Assembly: GCA_015065325.1 (NCBI GenBank)
Contig: SVQO01000003.1
Location: 62,001-126,000, forward strand
Length of the DNA stretch: 64,000 nucleotides
Direction of reading: 5' to 3'
From: Oscillospiraceae bacterium
GTDB lineage: Bacteria > Bacillota > Clostridia > Oscillospirales > SIG627
The notes beneath the pieces are model-generated. The model did not search any database. It saw only the letters and a program-made list of their open reading frames with translations, and had not been told where the DNA came from. Made by a program: the position numbers and the translations under genes. This document shows, piece after piece, positions 41,657 to 50,965 of the stretch (its first letter is position 1; every line of letters starts with the position of its first letter).

Positions 41657-43312
41657 ATGAAACATCTTTATCTGGACGTGATGGAAAAGGCAGCAAAGGC
41701 TTATACCGTCGAGCAGATCGATGAGTATATCAAGGACGTTGAGGAAAACGGACTTCAAGATCACGGGTTTCCCAGACTTTCCGCAAATCTTGCGGTTTTG
41801 ATCGCAAACGGGCGGTGCACGGAGCTTTTTTCCCGGGTTGAAGCAATGCTGGAACTATCCTTTAAGCTGGTTTCGAAAACGATTCATTGCGACAACGATT
41901 TTTCCGTGCGCGAGCTCTGCGTTGCTTTTTTGGCACTGCAACAGAATAAAACCTTCCCCGAGGAGCAACTGAGAAGGTGGCTTACCTACCTTTCCGAATT
42001 CGACCCCGAACGGGGCTACGAGATGCTTGTATGGAAGAAAGAGCCGGACTGGAAATGCCACAACATCGTTTCCTATAACTGTCTTTCGGAATTTTTGCGT
42101 TGCAAGCTTCTCGGGCTGGACGCCGATCCTTTTCTGAAAAAGCAATTGCCCAAAGTACTGGAAAGCTTTGACGAAAACGGAATGTATATGGACCCCGGTT
42201 GTCCGATGGTTTACGATTTTGCAACGCGCCTCAATCTCCAGCAAATGCTCTTTGCAGGGTATAAGGGCGTCTTCGCTTCCGAAATTCTGGAGCGGCTTGA
42301 AAAGGCAGATTCCATCACCTTGAAATTTGTATCCGCAACGGGAGAATTCCCCTATGGTGGAAGAAGCCAGGGCTTTTTGCACAACGAAGCACTGTTTTGC
42401 GCCCTATTGGAGGGAGCCGCGCTCCGTAGCAAAGCCAAAGGAGACCTCGAAGCGGCATCTCGCTACCGCGCAGGCGCAAAGCTTTCTCTGGACTGTCTTA
42501 CCCATTGGATCAACAAGGATCCCGTTTCCCATATCAAAAACCGCTTTCCCGCACAGGAGCTGATGGGTTGTGAAACATACGGCTATTTCAACAAATATAT
42601 GATCACCGTCAACATTTGGTTGATGACCCCGCTTTTGTACGCAGATGACTCCATTCCCGTAGGAACGCTTACCTCCGAGTCCGACGCCTTTTCAACCTCC
42701 CCGTACTTTCACCGCTACTTTTTGAAAGCGGGAGATTATTCCCTGCAGGGGGATACGGCGGGACAGGTAAGGCAGGATGCCACGGGAATCGGCCGTATTC
42801 ATAAGAAGGGTTGTCCCTCACCGCTTCTGCTCTCCTTCCCCTGCCCTGAAAACGCAAAATATATAACCTTAAAGCCAAATCCTGGTAACGCCGCCATCGG
42901 CGTATGGAAGCAAGGGGAAGCTGTAATCTTCTCGGAATGCGATAAGGAAAGCACAGTTACCCTCAACGAAACGGTATGTGCACCCGATTTTGCCGGGGCT
43001 TCTCTTACCGTTACCTTTGCAGACGAAAGCACCGTCACGGAACGCGTTTCGGTCACCCCCGATGGGATCACCCTCACCCAGGAGGGCGGCGACGGATTTT
43101 TGCTTCCTGCCATCGTAACCGACGGAGAAAACGAGGGAAGCTTTTTTGCGGAAAAGGACGGTTTTTCCGTTCTCTATCAAGAGCACCACGTGCGCTATCG
43201 CTTTTTGGGAACGGCAGAGGAAGCGGGAATTTACCAAAACCGTAGCGGCATTTACCGCTTTTATCGCGTCCGTTGTAATAAGGTCCACATTTCAATGGGA
43301 GGAAAACGATGA
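41657..43312 (+). CDS. probable carbohydrate-active protein with helical toroid and beta-sandwich, family not recognised
   Basis: A 551-residue protein without signal peptide. Residues about 1-345 are strongly helical, with repeated Trp/Tyr/His-rich loops (WKKEPDWKCHNIVSYNCL, about 126-143; EFPYGGRSQGFLHNEALFCALLE, with GGRSQGF and HNEA as its core, about 229-251; GCETYGYFNKYM, about 305-316), the pattern of alpha/alpha-toroid lyases and hydrolases such as DUF2264 or heparinase-like proteins. Residues about 350-551 look all-beta. The gene starts after GGAAGGA and overlaps the next gene by ATGA. The fold is inferred from composition only; catalytic activity is not shown. Neighbours indicate sugar catabolism. 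Confidence 0.6.
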   Translation: MKHLYLDVMEKAAKAYTVEQIDEYIKDVEENGLQDHGFPRLSANLAVLIANGRCTELFSRVEAMLELSFKLVSKTIHCDNDFSVRELCVAFLALQQNKTFPEEQLRRWLTYLSEFDPERGYEMLVWKKEPDWKCHNIVSYNCLSEFLRCKLLGLDADPFLKKQLPKVLESFDENGMYMDPGCPMVYDFATRLNLQQMLFAGYKGVFASEILERLEKADSITLKFVSATGEFPYGGRSQGFLHNEALFCALLEGAALRSKAKGDLEAASRYRAGAKLSLDCLTHWINKDPVSHIKNRFPAQELMGCETYGYFNKYMITVNIWLMTPLLYADDSIPVGTLTSESDAFSTSPYFHRYFLKAGDYSLQGDTAGQVRQDATGIGRIHKKGCPSPLLLSFPCPENAKYITLKPNPGNAAIGVWKQGEAVIFSECDKESTVTLNETVCAPDFAGASLTVTFADESTVTERVSVTPDGITLTQEGGDGFLLPAIVTDGENEGSFFAEKDGFSVLYQEHHVRYRFLGTAEEAGIYQNRSGIYRFYRVRCNKVHISMGGKR

Positions 43313-44064
43313 AGAAATTCCCCATCGGGCTTTGCTCCGTATCCTTCCGCAAGCACTCTCCCGCAGAGATCCTGCAGGAGATGCAAAGAGCGTCTCTTAA
43401 CGTCATCGAATGGGGCAGCGATATTCACGCACCCGCAGGGGATGAAAAAGCACTGAAGGAGCTTGCAAGCCTGCAAGCTCTGTACGGCGTGACCTGTTCC
43501 TCCTACGGCACCTATTTTAAAATCGGAACGACACCCGCGGAGAAACTGACGGACTATATCCGCGCCGCAAGGATTTTGGGCACTTCCGTTTTGCGTTTGT
43601 GGGCAGGAAGCAAGAATTCCGAAGAATTTGACGAAGGAGAAAAGGAAGCCTTCTTTAAGGAATGCCTCACTCTGGCAACGCTTGCAACGAAGGAAGGCGT
43701 GACTCTCTGTATGGAGTGTCATAACAAAACCTATACCAACCGCTTTCAAAGTGCACTGGAGCTGATGCAGGCAATTCATTCATCGCATTTTCGGATGTAT
43801 TGGCAGCCAAACCAATTCCGAAGCGATGAGGAAAACCTTGCATCCGCCGAAGCGCTTGCCCCCTATACCGAAAATATTCATCTGTTTCATTGGCGCGGGA
43901 AAGAAAAATTCCCGCTTGCACAAGGAAAAGCACTATGGAAAAATTATTTAAAGCATTTTCAAGGGAACCAAACTCTACTGCTGGAATTCATGCCGGACGG
44001 AAGGCTTGAAAGTCTGAATACCGAAGCAGACTGTGCAAAAATGATACGGGAGGAAATGCAATGA
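43309..44064 (+). CDS. sugar phosphate isomerase/epimerase-like TIM-barrel protein
   Basis: A 251-residue protein of the AP endonuclease 2 / xylose isomerase-like fold. It begins PIGLCSVSFR and contains the metal-binding strand ends CMECHN (Glu about residue 140), HLFHWRG (about 190) and LLEFMPDGR (about 223-231). Members act on keto-sugars, inosose or similar polyols and need a divalent metal. Its start overlaps the preceding gene and its stop overlaps the dehydrogenase gene (both ATGA), so the three are a tightly coupled unit. Substrate unknown. Confidence 0.82.
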   Translation: MKKFPIGLCSVSFRKHSPAEILQEMQRASLNVIEWGSDIHAPAGDEKALKELASLQALYGVTCSSYGTYFKIGTTPAEKLTDYIRAARILGTSVLRLWAGSKNSEEFDEGEKEAFFKECLTLATLATKEGVTLCMECHNKTYTNRFQSALELMQAIHSSHFRMYWQPNQFRSDEENLASAEALAPYTENIHLFHWRGKEKFPLAQGKALWKNYLKHFQGNQTLLLEFMPDGRLESLNTEADCAKMIREEMQ

Positions 44065-45065
44065 ACGCCATCCTTTTATCGAATCGAAGCGAAGAACGGG
44101 TGCGAAAGGTCTATACCACAGAGCACGTAGCAAGACTCTCACAACTCGTGGAGTTTCACGATCGGGTCTATCAAAAAGAAGACGTTCTTCGGGATAAAGA
44201 ACAATTTTCGCAGGTTCGCTATATTTTTTCCACCTGGGGAATGCCCGAATTTGAAAAAGAGGAGATCCGCGCCATCTTTCCGAAGCTGGAAGCCGTTTTT
44301 TACGCGGCGGGATCGGTGCAAAGATTTGCCCGCCCTTTTTTGGAACTGGGAATTCGGGTATTCAGTGCCTGGGCGGCAAACGGCATCCCTGTTGCCGAAT
44401 ACACCTTCGCTCAGATCATTCTCGGAATGAAGGGCTTTTATCAATCCTCCCGCATATTCAAGGAGCAAGGGCGCAAGGCGGCAAAGGAATGCTTTGCACA
44501 CTATCCCGGCAATTACGATTCTGCCGTTGGTCTCATCGGTGCGGGAATGATCGGAAAGCTGGTGATTGATCGGCTGAAAACTCTGAAGGTGAAAACCATG
44601 GTATTCGATCCCTTTTTGCCCGATGGAAAAGCGGCAGAGCTGGGTGTGGAAAAGACGGATCTTCACACACTCTTTTCCTCCTGCCAAGTGGTATCCAATC
44701 ACCTTGCCAACAACGAACAGACCCGCGGAATGCTGAAAAAAGAGCATTTTTCAGCCATGCTCCCCTACGCCGTGTTCCTCAATACGGGCAGAGGTGCCCA
44801 GGTCGTAGAGGAGGATCTGATCGCCGTTTTGAAGGAGCGCAAGGATCTGACGGCGGTGCTGGACGTTACCTTTCCCGAGCCGCCGGAGGAAGGCAATCCC
44901 TTCTATACCCTGCCCAACGTGATCCTTACGCCTCACATCGCGGGAAGCGAGGGAAACGAGGTCCGCAGAATGGCAGACTTCATGTTGGAGGAAGCCACCT
45001 CCTTTCTCTCGAAAAAGCATACCCGCTACGAGGTGACCCTTGAAATGCTGAAAACCATGGCATAA
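44061..45065 (+). CDS. D-2-hydroxyacid dehydrogenase (NAD-dependent)
   Basis: A 334-residue dehydrogenase. The nucleotide motif is VGLIGAGMIGKLV (about residues 155-167), and the catalytic Arg, Glu and His lie in NTGRGAQVVEED (about 238-249), VTFPEPP (about 270) and TPHIAGS (about 292). It reduces a 2-oxoacid or oxidises a D-2-hydroxyacid. It is the last gene of the operon before the terminator at 45068-45100. Together with the upstream TIM-barrel protein, it suggests processing of a sugar acid, but the substrate is not determined. Confidence 0.88.
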   Translation: MNAILLSNRSEERVRKVYTTEHVARLSQLVEFHDRVYQKEDVLRDKEQFSQVRYIFSTWGMPEFEKEEIRAIFPKLEAVFYAAGSVQRFARPFLELGIRVFSAWAANGIPVAEYTFAQIILGMKGFYQSSRIFKEQGRKAAKECFAHYPGNYDSAVGLIGAGMIGKLVIDRLKTLKVKTMVFDPFLPDGKAAELGVEKTDLHTLFSSCQVVSNHLANNEQTRGMLKKEHFSAMLPYAVFLNTGRGAQVVEEDLIAVLKERKDLTAVLDVTFPEPPEEGNPFYTLPNVILTPHIAGSEGNEVRRMADFMLEEATSFLSKKHTRYEVTLEMLKTMA

Positions 45066-45067
45066 AA

Positions 45068-45100
45068 AATCTCCTGCTCAGCTGACGTGAGCAGGAGATT
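45068..45100. terminator. bidirectional intrinsic terminator
   Basis: A 13-bp perfect stem (AATCTCCTGCTCA and complement) with a 7-base loop, A-run left and TCTTTG right; shared by the convergent operon and surface-protein gene. Confidence 0.9.
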
Positions 45101-45106
45101 CTTTGT

Positions 45107-48100
45107 TTACTGCAAAGAATACCGTTCGGGGAAGAAAACGTAAAATAGGAGATAGATGGCATCGCTTGCATCCTCTTTCCCGTCTCGGTCAAAATCAACG
45201 GATTGATTTACGGGATAATCATCGGGGAAATTGGTATGGTACAGCAGATAAATGGCGTCGTCCATCGTAATTCCGTCTTTTCGATCCAAGTCACCCGGCG
45301 TAGGCGGAATTTCATTTGTTCTGACCTCTAAAGGAGCGCTCGTCGGAGAAGCCAAATGCGTTTCTGTTCCGGCAAGTCGCTGATAAAAGGTATATTCCGT
45401 ATTATCTGTAAGATTCTCAAAAAGCGCTTCGCTTTGCCAGTTCACACCGTCAATGCTATACTCCATCCCCTCACTTTGCTGAAGCTGAACGGAATTAACC
45501 GTCACTTCGACCAAAACAGGTGCCTGAGGTGCAATTTGCGGCGCTTTCGGAGTGCAAACGGCGTAAGCAACACTCGCTTCGGACGCATCATACGTATCGG
45601 TTTCCGCGAAGCGTTGATAAAACGTATAATCGGTAACGGGCTCCAGTCCGCTGAAAATCGGACTTGACTGCCAAGTTACACCGTCTTTACTGTACTCCGT
45701 ATTTTCATTTGCAACAAGCGTAACGGAAAAAGCGGTGATCTCCTGCGCGATCGGTGCAGAAGGAGCTGACTGAGTCAACTTTGGTGTGGTGACTTGCGTA
45801 CCCTCACTTATATCGCCGGCGGCATACTCGGCAGTTTCGAAAAATCGGGAATAGAAGGTATATGTACTTCCCGGTTTCAAATTCTCAAAAGTCGCACTTC
45901 TTTGCCAAGTCACACCATCCAAGCTGTACTCGCAGGAAGATGAATTCACCAAAACGACCGTAGTCGCGGTAACGCTTTCCGTCTCGGGAGCCGAAGGGGC
46001 ACCTGGCTTGATTTTAGGCGTGGTAACTTTCGTTCCGACACTTTCATCACTAGCATCGGCGTGGTCCGTTTTCGCCACACGTTGATAGAAGGTGTAGGCG
46101 GTAAGCGGAGCCAAATCGGAAAACACAGGGTTTTCCTGCCATAAAATACCGTCCAGACTGTACTCGTACCCGAAAACGGAAACGAGAGTTACGGAGGTCG
46201 CCGAAAGGGCTTCTATGATCGGAGCATCGGGACGAAAAATGCAGCAGACGTTACATTCACAATCCAAATCGGAGTCGTACACGTGAGCGGCACGGGTGGT
46301 TTCATCTGCCGCTCCGCAAAGAGAACACTTCATCCAGTGATTCTCGGTATCCCGATCCATTGTAACGTAATCGTGGTCAACAGTGCGGACCTCCCCGCAG
46401 GTATTGCAATTTTCGTCGCAATCGCCGTCGTAAGAATGCCCGAGTGCATCTTTAATCTTTAAGCCGCAATAGGTACAAGCCACGGGTTCAATGCAAGTGG
46501 GGGCAACCGTTTCGGATAACACGTACTTGTAAACGATACAGGTGCATGGATCGATTTTAAAAGACCCGCAATCGGAACCGGAGGATGTGCTGCTATCCTT
46601 ACGATAAACAATTGCGATGCGATCGCCTGACTTAAGAGAAACAGTCAAACTTTTTTCGGCTACCTCTCCGGATATTGCGTCAAGTTTTTCTTCATTTGTA
46701 CTTAAATATTCACGCTTTTGAATCGTAAAAGTGTCTCCCGGCGCACTTGAAACCTTATAGCGAATCGTCAGATCACAAGCGTGGTTGGCAGTAATAAAAT
46801 AAGCAGAAACAGAAGAATGCTCCTTGTTGGTGGAAACGTACCATCCGTCAGACAGTGCATAAGGATACTGAATATGATTTTCTTTCTTGTGTGCATTCGG
46901 GGATGTTTCGATCTTCGTATAGTGCTCTGCCTTGCGAATCTGACCGCACACGTTGCAAATTGAGTCACAGCCATTGTCAAAAACGTGGGTGGCACGGGTG
47001 TTTTCATCCACCGCTCCGCAAAGTGAACACTTCATCCAATGGTTCTCGGCATCCTGATCCATCACGCTGTAATCGTGAACGTCGGTTCGGGTCTCCCCGC
47101 AGATATTGCAACTTTCGTCGCAGTCATCGTCGTAAGAATGCCCGAGCGCATCCTTAAACTTTAATCCGCAATAAAAGCAAGTCACAGGATCGGTACATGT
47201 GGGTATAGCCGTTTCAGAGGGGACGAAATCGTAATCTGTACAAGAGCAGAAATCAATTTTGAAGGATCCGCAATCATCTCCCGAGGAAATGAGTAAATTT
47301 TTGGAATAGGTGATAAAAATTGCCTCGCTGGAGATCATAGGGATTTCCAGCACCTGTTCGGACGATTCGCCGGAAGCGGAGGCAAGCTCTGTTCCCCATT
47401 TTTCGATCACAAGCCGATCCGAACCGGACTGGCTGGAAGCCTTATAGTGCAAAATGATCTTACAATCGTGCCGTGCAGTGATGGTAAAGGTTGAAGAGGA
47501 ATCCCCCCCTTTGTTGGTGGAAACGTACCACCCATCGGATAATACGAACGGATACTCAGCATCATTTGTCAGCTCATGAGCCGCTGCCGAAACCACGATC
47601 TTCGAACGGTGCCCCGTCTCACGTACCATACCGCAGACGTTGCAATCCCCATCGCACTCAAAGTCGAAAACGTGGGCGGCAAGAGTATCTTCATCCACCG
47701 ATTCACAAAGGGAGCATTTCATCCAATGGTTCTCGGCATCGTGCAACCGAACGGAATAGTCGTGAGGTGCGGTGCGAACCTCTCCGCAGGTATTACACTC
47801 GGGATCACATAGGCTGTCGTAGCTGTGACCAAGCTCTGCCTTAAGCGTTTCACTGCAAATCACACACACCACGGGCTCGGTACACGTGGGTTCCAGCGTC
47901 TCAGAGGGAACCAAAACCTTGCATCCGCAAGACTCGATCGAAAAAGAAGCCTGGTCATCCCCGTAAGAACCGCTTGCGTCTTTCACGTATCCGACTACAA
48001 GCGTATCCCCTTTTTTCATAGAAAGGGTTTTCCTCCCCCCGTAAACCGACCCGGAAACCTGGACTATCGTTGTGAAGTTTTTCATTATCCTCAAATAGTC

Positions 48101-49873
48101 ACACTTGCTCTCGGAAGAAACGTCGTAAAGAATGGTCATTTGGCAGTCGTGTTTCGCCGTAATAATAGCACTCGAGGAAGAAGAATGCACGTTTTGATTG
48201 GAAGAATAATACCAAGAACCGTACTTTTTCACAAAGGGGTAGGACGACGTAGATTGTACCGTGTGCGCAGGAGCAGCTTCCGCCCCCAAAGAATAATGCA
48301 CCGTTTCGCGAAAGGCATTGCAAGCGTTACAATTCGAATCGCAGGCATTGTCATATACGTGCGCTGAAGGCTCTCGAGTCTGACCGCAAATATTGCACTC
48401 CGCATCGCAAGCGTTGTCAAAGGTATGGGCAATGGTTCTCTCCCATGCACAGGTATTGCAAACCGTATCGCAGGAATCATCGTAGGCATGGTTTTCGCGG
48501 CTTTCCTCCTCAACGCCACCACACATAGAGCACTGCATCCAATGCTCATTCTCATCTCGACCGCGAAGGCTGAAATCGTGCTGTGTACTGCGAATTGCGT
48601 CGCATACGTTGCAATCGGGATCACAGGCGGCATCATACACGTGATCTTCCGTACTGTTCGGATCCGCCTGATGGCAAAGTGAACACTGCAGCCAGTGACG
48701 CCCCTCATCTGCTCCATAGACGGAATATGCGTGAGGTGCTACACGAACCTGTCCGCAATCGTTACAGATAGTATCACAAACGTCCTCGTAAGTATGTGCG
48801 TCCCGTAGCAAGCCGCAAACATTACAATCCGCGTCACAAACACCGTCGTACATGTGGTTTTCAGCCACGTTGGGGTTTGCTAAACATGATTTGTAATGCC
48901 AGTTTGCACGGATCAACAGCTCGTTTCCCGAGCCGAGAAGCATTTTGTTCCGCTGTGTCTCCGTTCCCTCAAACCAAACGTCGGTCAAAGCACTACATCC
49001 CGCAAAGGCGTCTGTGCCGATGGAGGTAACACTAAGGGGGATCGTCACGCCCTTTACGTTGCTGCAATAAGCAAAGGCAGAATCCCCGACCGACTTCAAG
49101 CCCGTACCAAAGGACACGGACTGCGCAGAAGAACATTCCGAAAAGGCAAAATCCCCGACGGAGGTTACCGAATCGGGAATCGAGATCTGAGATATATTGC
49201 TTCCGAAAAATGCTCCTTCCCCTATACTCGTAACAGAACCGTCCTTGGGAATTACAGATTGCGTGCAACCGGCAACCAACGTCTTGGAAGACGTTTTAAT
49301 AATGCAGTTGCCATCACTATGGTAATACGGATTCCCCTCGGCAACCGAAAGGTTATATAACCCTTTGCAGCCGGCAAACACCCCGCCCCCCAGAGACGTA
49401 ACGGTGACGGGAACAGCAATGTTAGTCAGTGAAGTGCAGCCTTTGAATGCATAGTCGTCGATGGTATTTAAATTTTCAGGGAAGGTGAAAGAAACAAGCG
49501 AACTGCACCCTCTAAAGGCATATTTGCCGATTCTTGTTAAAGTGGACGGAAAATGGACCCACCCGGCGGAAAAACAATCACAAAAAGAATAATCGCCCAC
49601 GGAAGTGATTCCCTCGAGAATATCGATTCCTCTGATCGAATCAGCAAAGCTCCACCAAGGGGGATTCTTTAAATCCGTATAATTTTTCATGGGACCGGTT
49701 CCAATGGGAGTAATGTACAGCACATCTCCTGAGCCCGAGTAAGAAACCGTCCAATCACAATATAAATCTGATCCACTTCTGACGTCCTCGGCAAACACGT
49801 GCCGATTTGCCACGGGGCTCAGCAAAAAAAGGAGTGCCAGAAAGAGAGCGGTGATTTTTTTCAATACCTTCAT
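45107..49873 (-). CDS. giant modular BspA-like surface protein with Cys-rich, Fn3-like and dockerin modules
   Basis: A 1588-residue secreted protein. Residues 1-28 are a signal peptide (MKVLKKITALFLALLFLLSP). About 60-325 are LRR_5 repeats (for example KYAFRGCSSLVSFTFP). About 330-1205 hold twelve short CD-x2-C-N-x-C motifs, HW-[LM]-x-C-S-x-C zinc-ribbon-like motifs, and three copies of a beta-rich module starting WYVSTNK or WYYSSNQ. About 1212-1520 are four Fn3-like repeats of about 76 residues (EYSLDGVTWQ ... TYTFYQRF). The end (about 1525-1588) is a type I dockerin-like pair (DLDRKDGITMDDAIYLL, DFDRDGKEDASDAIYLL). ATG 49873 is at the signal peptide; upstream in-frame codons run into the GT2 gene. 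Confidence 0.88.
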   Translation of the reverse strand: MKVLKKITALFLALLFLLSPVANRHVFAEDVRSGSDLYCDWTVSYSGSGDVLYITPIGTGPMKNYTDLKNPPWWSFADSIRGIDILEGITSVGDYSFCDCFSAGWVHFPSTLTRIGKYAFRGCSSLVSFTFPENLNTIDDYAFKGCTSLTNIAVPVTVTSLGGGVFAGCKGLYNLSVAEGNPYYHSDGNCIIKTSSKTLVAGCTQSVIPKDGSVTSIGEGAFFGSNISQISIPDSVTSVGDFAFSECSSAQSVSFGTGLKSVGDSAFAYCSNVKGVTIPLSVTSIGTDAFAGCSALTDVWFEGTETQRNKMLLGSGNELLIRANWHYKSCLANPNVAENHMYDGVCDADCNVCGLLRDAHTYEDVCDTICNDCGQVRVAPHAYSVYGADEGRHWLQCSLCHQADPNSTEDHVYDAACDPDCNVCDAIRSTQHDFSLRGRDENEHWMQCSMCGGVEEESRENHAYDDSCDTVCNTCAWERTIAHTFDNACDAECNICGQTREPSAHVYDNACDSNCNACNAFRETVHYSLGAEAAPAHTVQSTSSYPFVKKYGSWYYSSNQNVHSSSSSAIITAKHDCQMTILYDVSSESKCDYLRIMKNFTTIVQVSGSVYGGRKTLSMKKGDTLVVGYVKDASGSYGDDQASFSIESCGCKVLVPSETLEPTCTEPVVCVICSETLKAELGHSYDSLCDPECNTCGEVRTAPHDYSVRLHDAENHWMKCSLCESVDEDTLAAHVFDFECDGDCNVCGMVRETGHRSKIVVSAAAHELTNDAEYPFVLSDGWYVSTNKGGDSSSTFTITARHDCKIILHYKASSQSGSDRLVIEKWGTELASASGESSEQVLEIPMISSEAIFITYSKNLLISSGDDCGSFKIDFCSCTDYDFVPSETAIPTCTDPVTCFYCGLKFKDALGHSYDDDCDESCNICGETRTDVHDYSVMDQDAENHWMKCSLCGAVDENTRATHVFDNGCDSICNVCGQIRKAEHYTKIETSPNAHKKENHIQYPYALSDGWYVSTNKEHSSVSAYFITANHACDLTIRYKVSSAPGDTFTIQKREYLSTNEEKLDAISGEVAEKSLTVSLKSGDRIAIVYRKDSSTSSGSDCGSFKIDPCTCIVYKYVLSETVAPTCIEPVACTYCGLKIKDALGHSYDGDCDENCNTCGEVRTVDHDYVTMDRDTENHWMKCSLCGAADETTRAAHVYDSDLDCECNVCCIFRPDAPIIEALSATSVTLVSVFGYEYSLDGILWQENPVFSDLAPLTAYTFYQRVAKTDHADASDESVGTKVTTPKIKPGAPSAPETESVTATTVVLVNSSSCEYSLDGVTWQRSATFENLKPGSTYTFYSRFFETAEYAAGDISEGTQVTTPKLTQSAPSAPIAQEITAFSVTLVANENTEYSKDGVTWQSSPIFSGLEPVTDYTFYQRFAETDTYDASEASVAYAVCTPKAPQIAPQAPVLVEVTVNSVQLQQSEGMEYSIDGVNWQSEALFENLTDNTEYTFYQRLAGTETHLASPTSAPLEVRTNEIPPTPGDLDRKDGITMDDAIYLLYHTNFPDDYPVNQSVDFDRDGKEDASDAIYLLFYVFFPERYSLQ
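45312..46235 (-). repeat. four Fn3-like repeats in the surface protein
   Basis: Each unit of about 230 bases encodes a stretch with SVTLV, EYS-x-DGV-x-WQ, and TYTFYQR. They separate the Cys-rich region from the dockerin. Confidence 0.8.
46240..48880 (-). repeat. Cys-rich repeat region of the surface protein
   Basis: Twelve CD-x2-C-N-x-C motifs (the last with Leu for the first Cys) spaced 20-60 residues apart, alternating with HWMKCSLC-type motifs, and three copies of a longer module (near 46440-46900, 47160-47600 and 47840-48290). Cys spacing suggests metal binding or disulfides. Confidence 0.8.
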
Positions 49874-49887
49874 TTTGAGTTTCCTGT

Positions 49888-50823
49888 TTACTTTTGATTG
49901 TCGTATTCTTCTTTGATGACGTACAGAGGGCGGGCTTTGATCTCCTCGTACATTTTGGCAAGATACTGACCGACGATGCCGATGCAGAGAAGCTGAATGC
50001 CCGACAGAAGCAAGATCAGAGAGCAAAGCGTGGGAAAGCCCGCAACGGGATCACCGAATAAGAGCGTTTTGATGACCACCACGAACATCATTACGATAGA
50101 GATGAAAAAGAGGATCAGACCCAACACGGAGGAAATGATCAGAGGCTTATCGGAAAATGAGGTGATTCCATCCAGCGCATAGGAGAAAAGAGACCAGAAA
50201 TCCCACTTGCTCTTCCCCTTTTGTCTCGTTTCCACCTCGTAGGGCATATAATAGGTTTTAAAGCCCACCCAGGAAAAAATTCCCTTGGAAAAGCGGCAGC
50301 GCTCGGGCAAAGCGAGAATGGCATCCACCATTTTGCGGGAAAGCACGCGAAAATCGCTGGCGGACCGATGGAACTCAATATCGGTAATGCGGTTGATCAG
50401 TTTATAAAACAGACCCTTGAAAAAGCCTAGCGTCTTCCCCTCCCGCCGCTTTTCCTGATAGGCGGCAACACAATCATACTCAGGATGATCGTTAAGGATG
50501 CCCAGCATTTTCACAACGTATTTCGGGTGCTGCTGAAGGTCTGCGTCGATAATGGCAACGAAGTCTCCCGTAGCGGCACGAAGTCCCGCAACCAGTCCCG
50601 CTTCCTTTCCGAAGTTTCGGGAAAAGGACAGCATACGCACGTGTGCCTTTCCCTCCTCTCCGATCTTTTTCAGTTCCTTTGCGGTTCCGTCACGGCTACC
50701 GTCGTCGACAAAGACAAATTCCACGTGTTCCAGAATACCGTCAAGGCATCGGCAGGTCTCCTCAAAAAAGGGGCGCACGTTTTCCTCCTCGTCATAGCAA
50801 GGAACGACGATCGAAAGTTGCAT
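49888..50823 (-). CDS. GT2-family glycosyltransferase, GtrB/DPM1-like
   Basis: A 311-residue membrane glycosyltransferase. The GT-A domain opens LSIVVPCYDEEENVRPFF, with the nucleotide-binding DDGSRDGT (about residues 40-47) and the metal motif DADLQQHP (about 93-100). Two C-terminal membrane helices lie about 230-255 and 265-290. Relatives move glucose or another sugar from a nucleotide donor to undecaprenyl phosphate. ATG 50823 has a perfect AAGGAGG. It is followed by the surface protein gene, which might be glycosylated, but this link is only positional. Confidence 0.93.
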   Translation of the reverse strand: MQLSIVVPCYDEEENVRPFFEETCRCLDGILEHVEFVFVDDGSRDGTAKELKKIGEEGKAHVRMLSFSRNFGKEAGLVAGLRAATGDFVAIIDADLQQHPKYVVKMLGILNDHPEYDCVAAYQEKRREGKTLGFFKGLFYKLINRITDIEFHRSASDFRVLSRKMVDAILALPERCRFSKGIFSWVGFKTYYMPYEVETRQKGKSKWDFWSLFSYALDGITSFSDKPLIISSVLGLILFFISIVMMFVVVIKTLLFGDPVAGFPTLCSLILLLSGIQLLCIGIVGQYLAKMYEEIKARPLYVIKEEYDNQK

Positions 50824-50862
50824 ACAGAGACCTCCTTTCCATTTTTTCTTTTTATGCATATT

Positions 50863-50891
50863 ATTATATGCCGAAACAGAAAAAAAGTCAA
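50863..50891 (-). promoter_or_regulatory. promoter of the GT2 gene
   Basis: Minus strand TTGACT (50886-50891), 17-base spacer, TATAAT (50863-50868), 40 bases upstream of the ATG. Confidence 0.85.
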
Positions 50892-50917
50892 ACCCCAATC
50901 CAATTTTCATTTTTCCC

Positions 50918-50946
50918 TTGTCCGAGAAGTCACTTTGTGATACAAT
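50918..50946 (+). promoter_or_regulatory. promoter of the ZIP transporter gene
   Basis: TTGTCC (50918-50923), 17-base spacer, TACAAT (50941-50946). The ATG is only 20 bases downstream of the -10 box, so the leader is very short but still holds AAGGAGG. Confidence 0.7.
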
Positions 50947-50965
50947 GAAGAAAAGGAGGGATCGT

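Noticed and set aside
46240-48880. Possible CRISPR-like direct repeats
   Set aside because: The repeats are in frame, unequal in spacing and encode Cys motifs of one protein; there are no regular spacers or cas genes.
49874-50026. Upstream extension of the large surface protein
   Set aside because: The extra 51 residues precede the signal peptide and overlap the glycosyltransferase gene; ATG 49873 has AGGAAA upstream and begins the leader.
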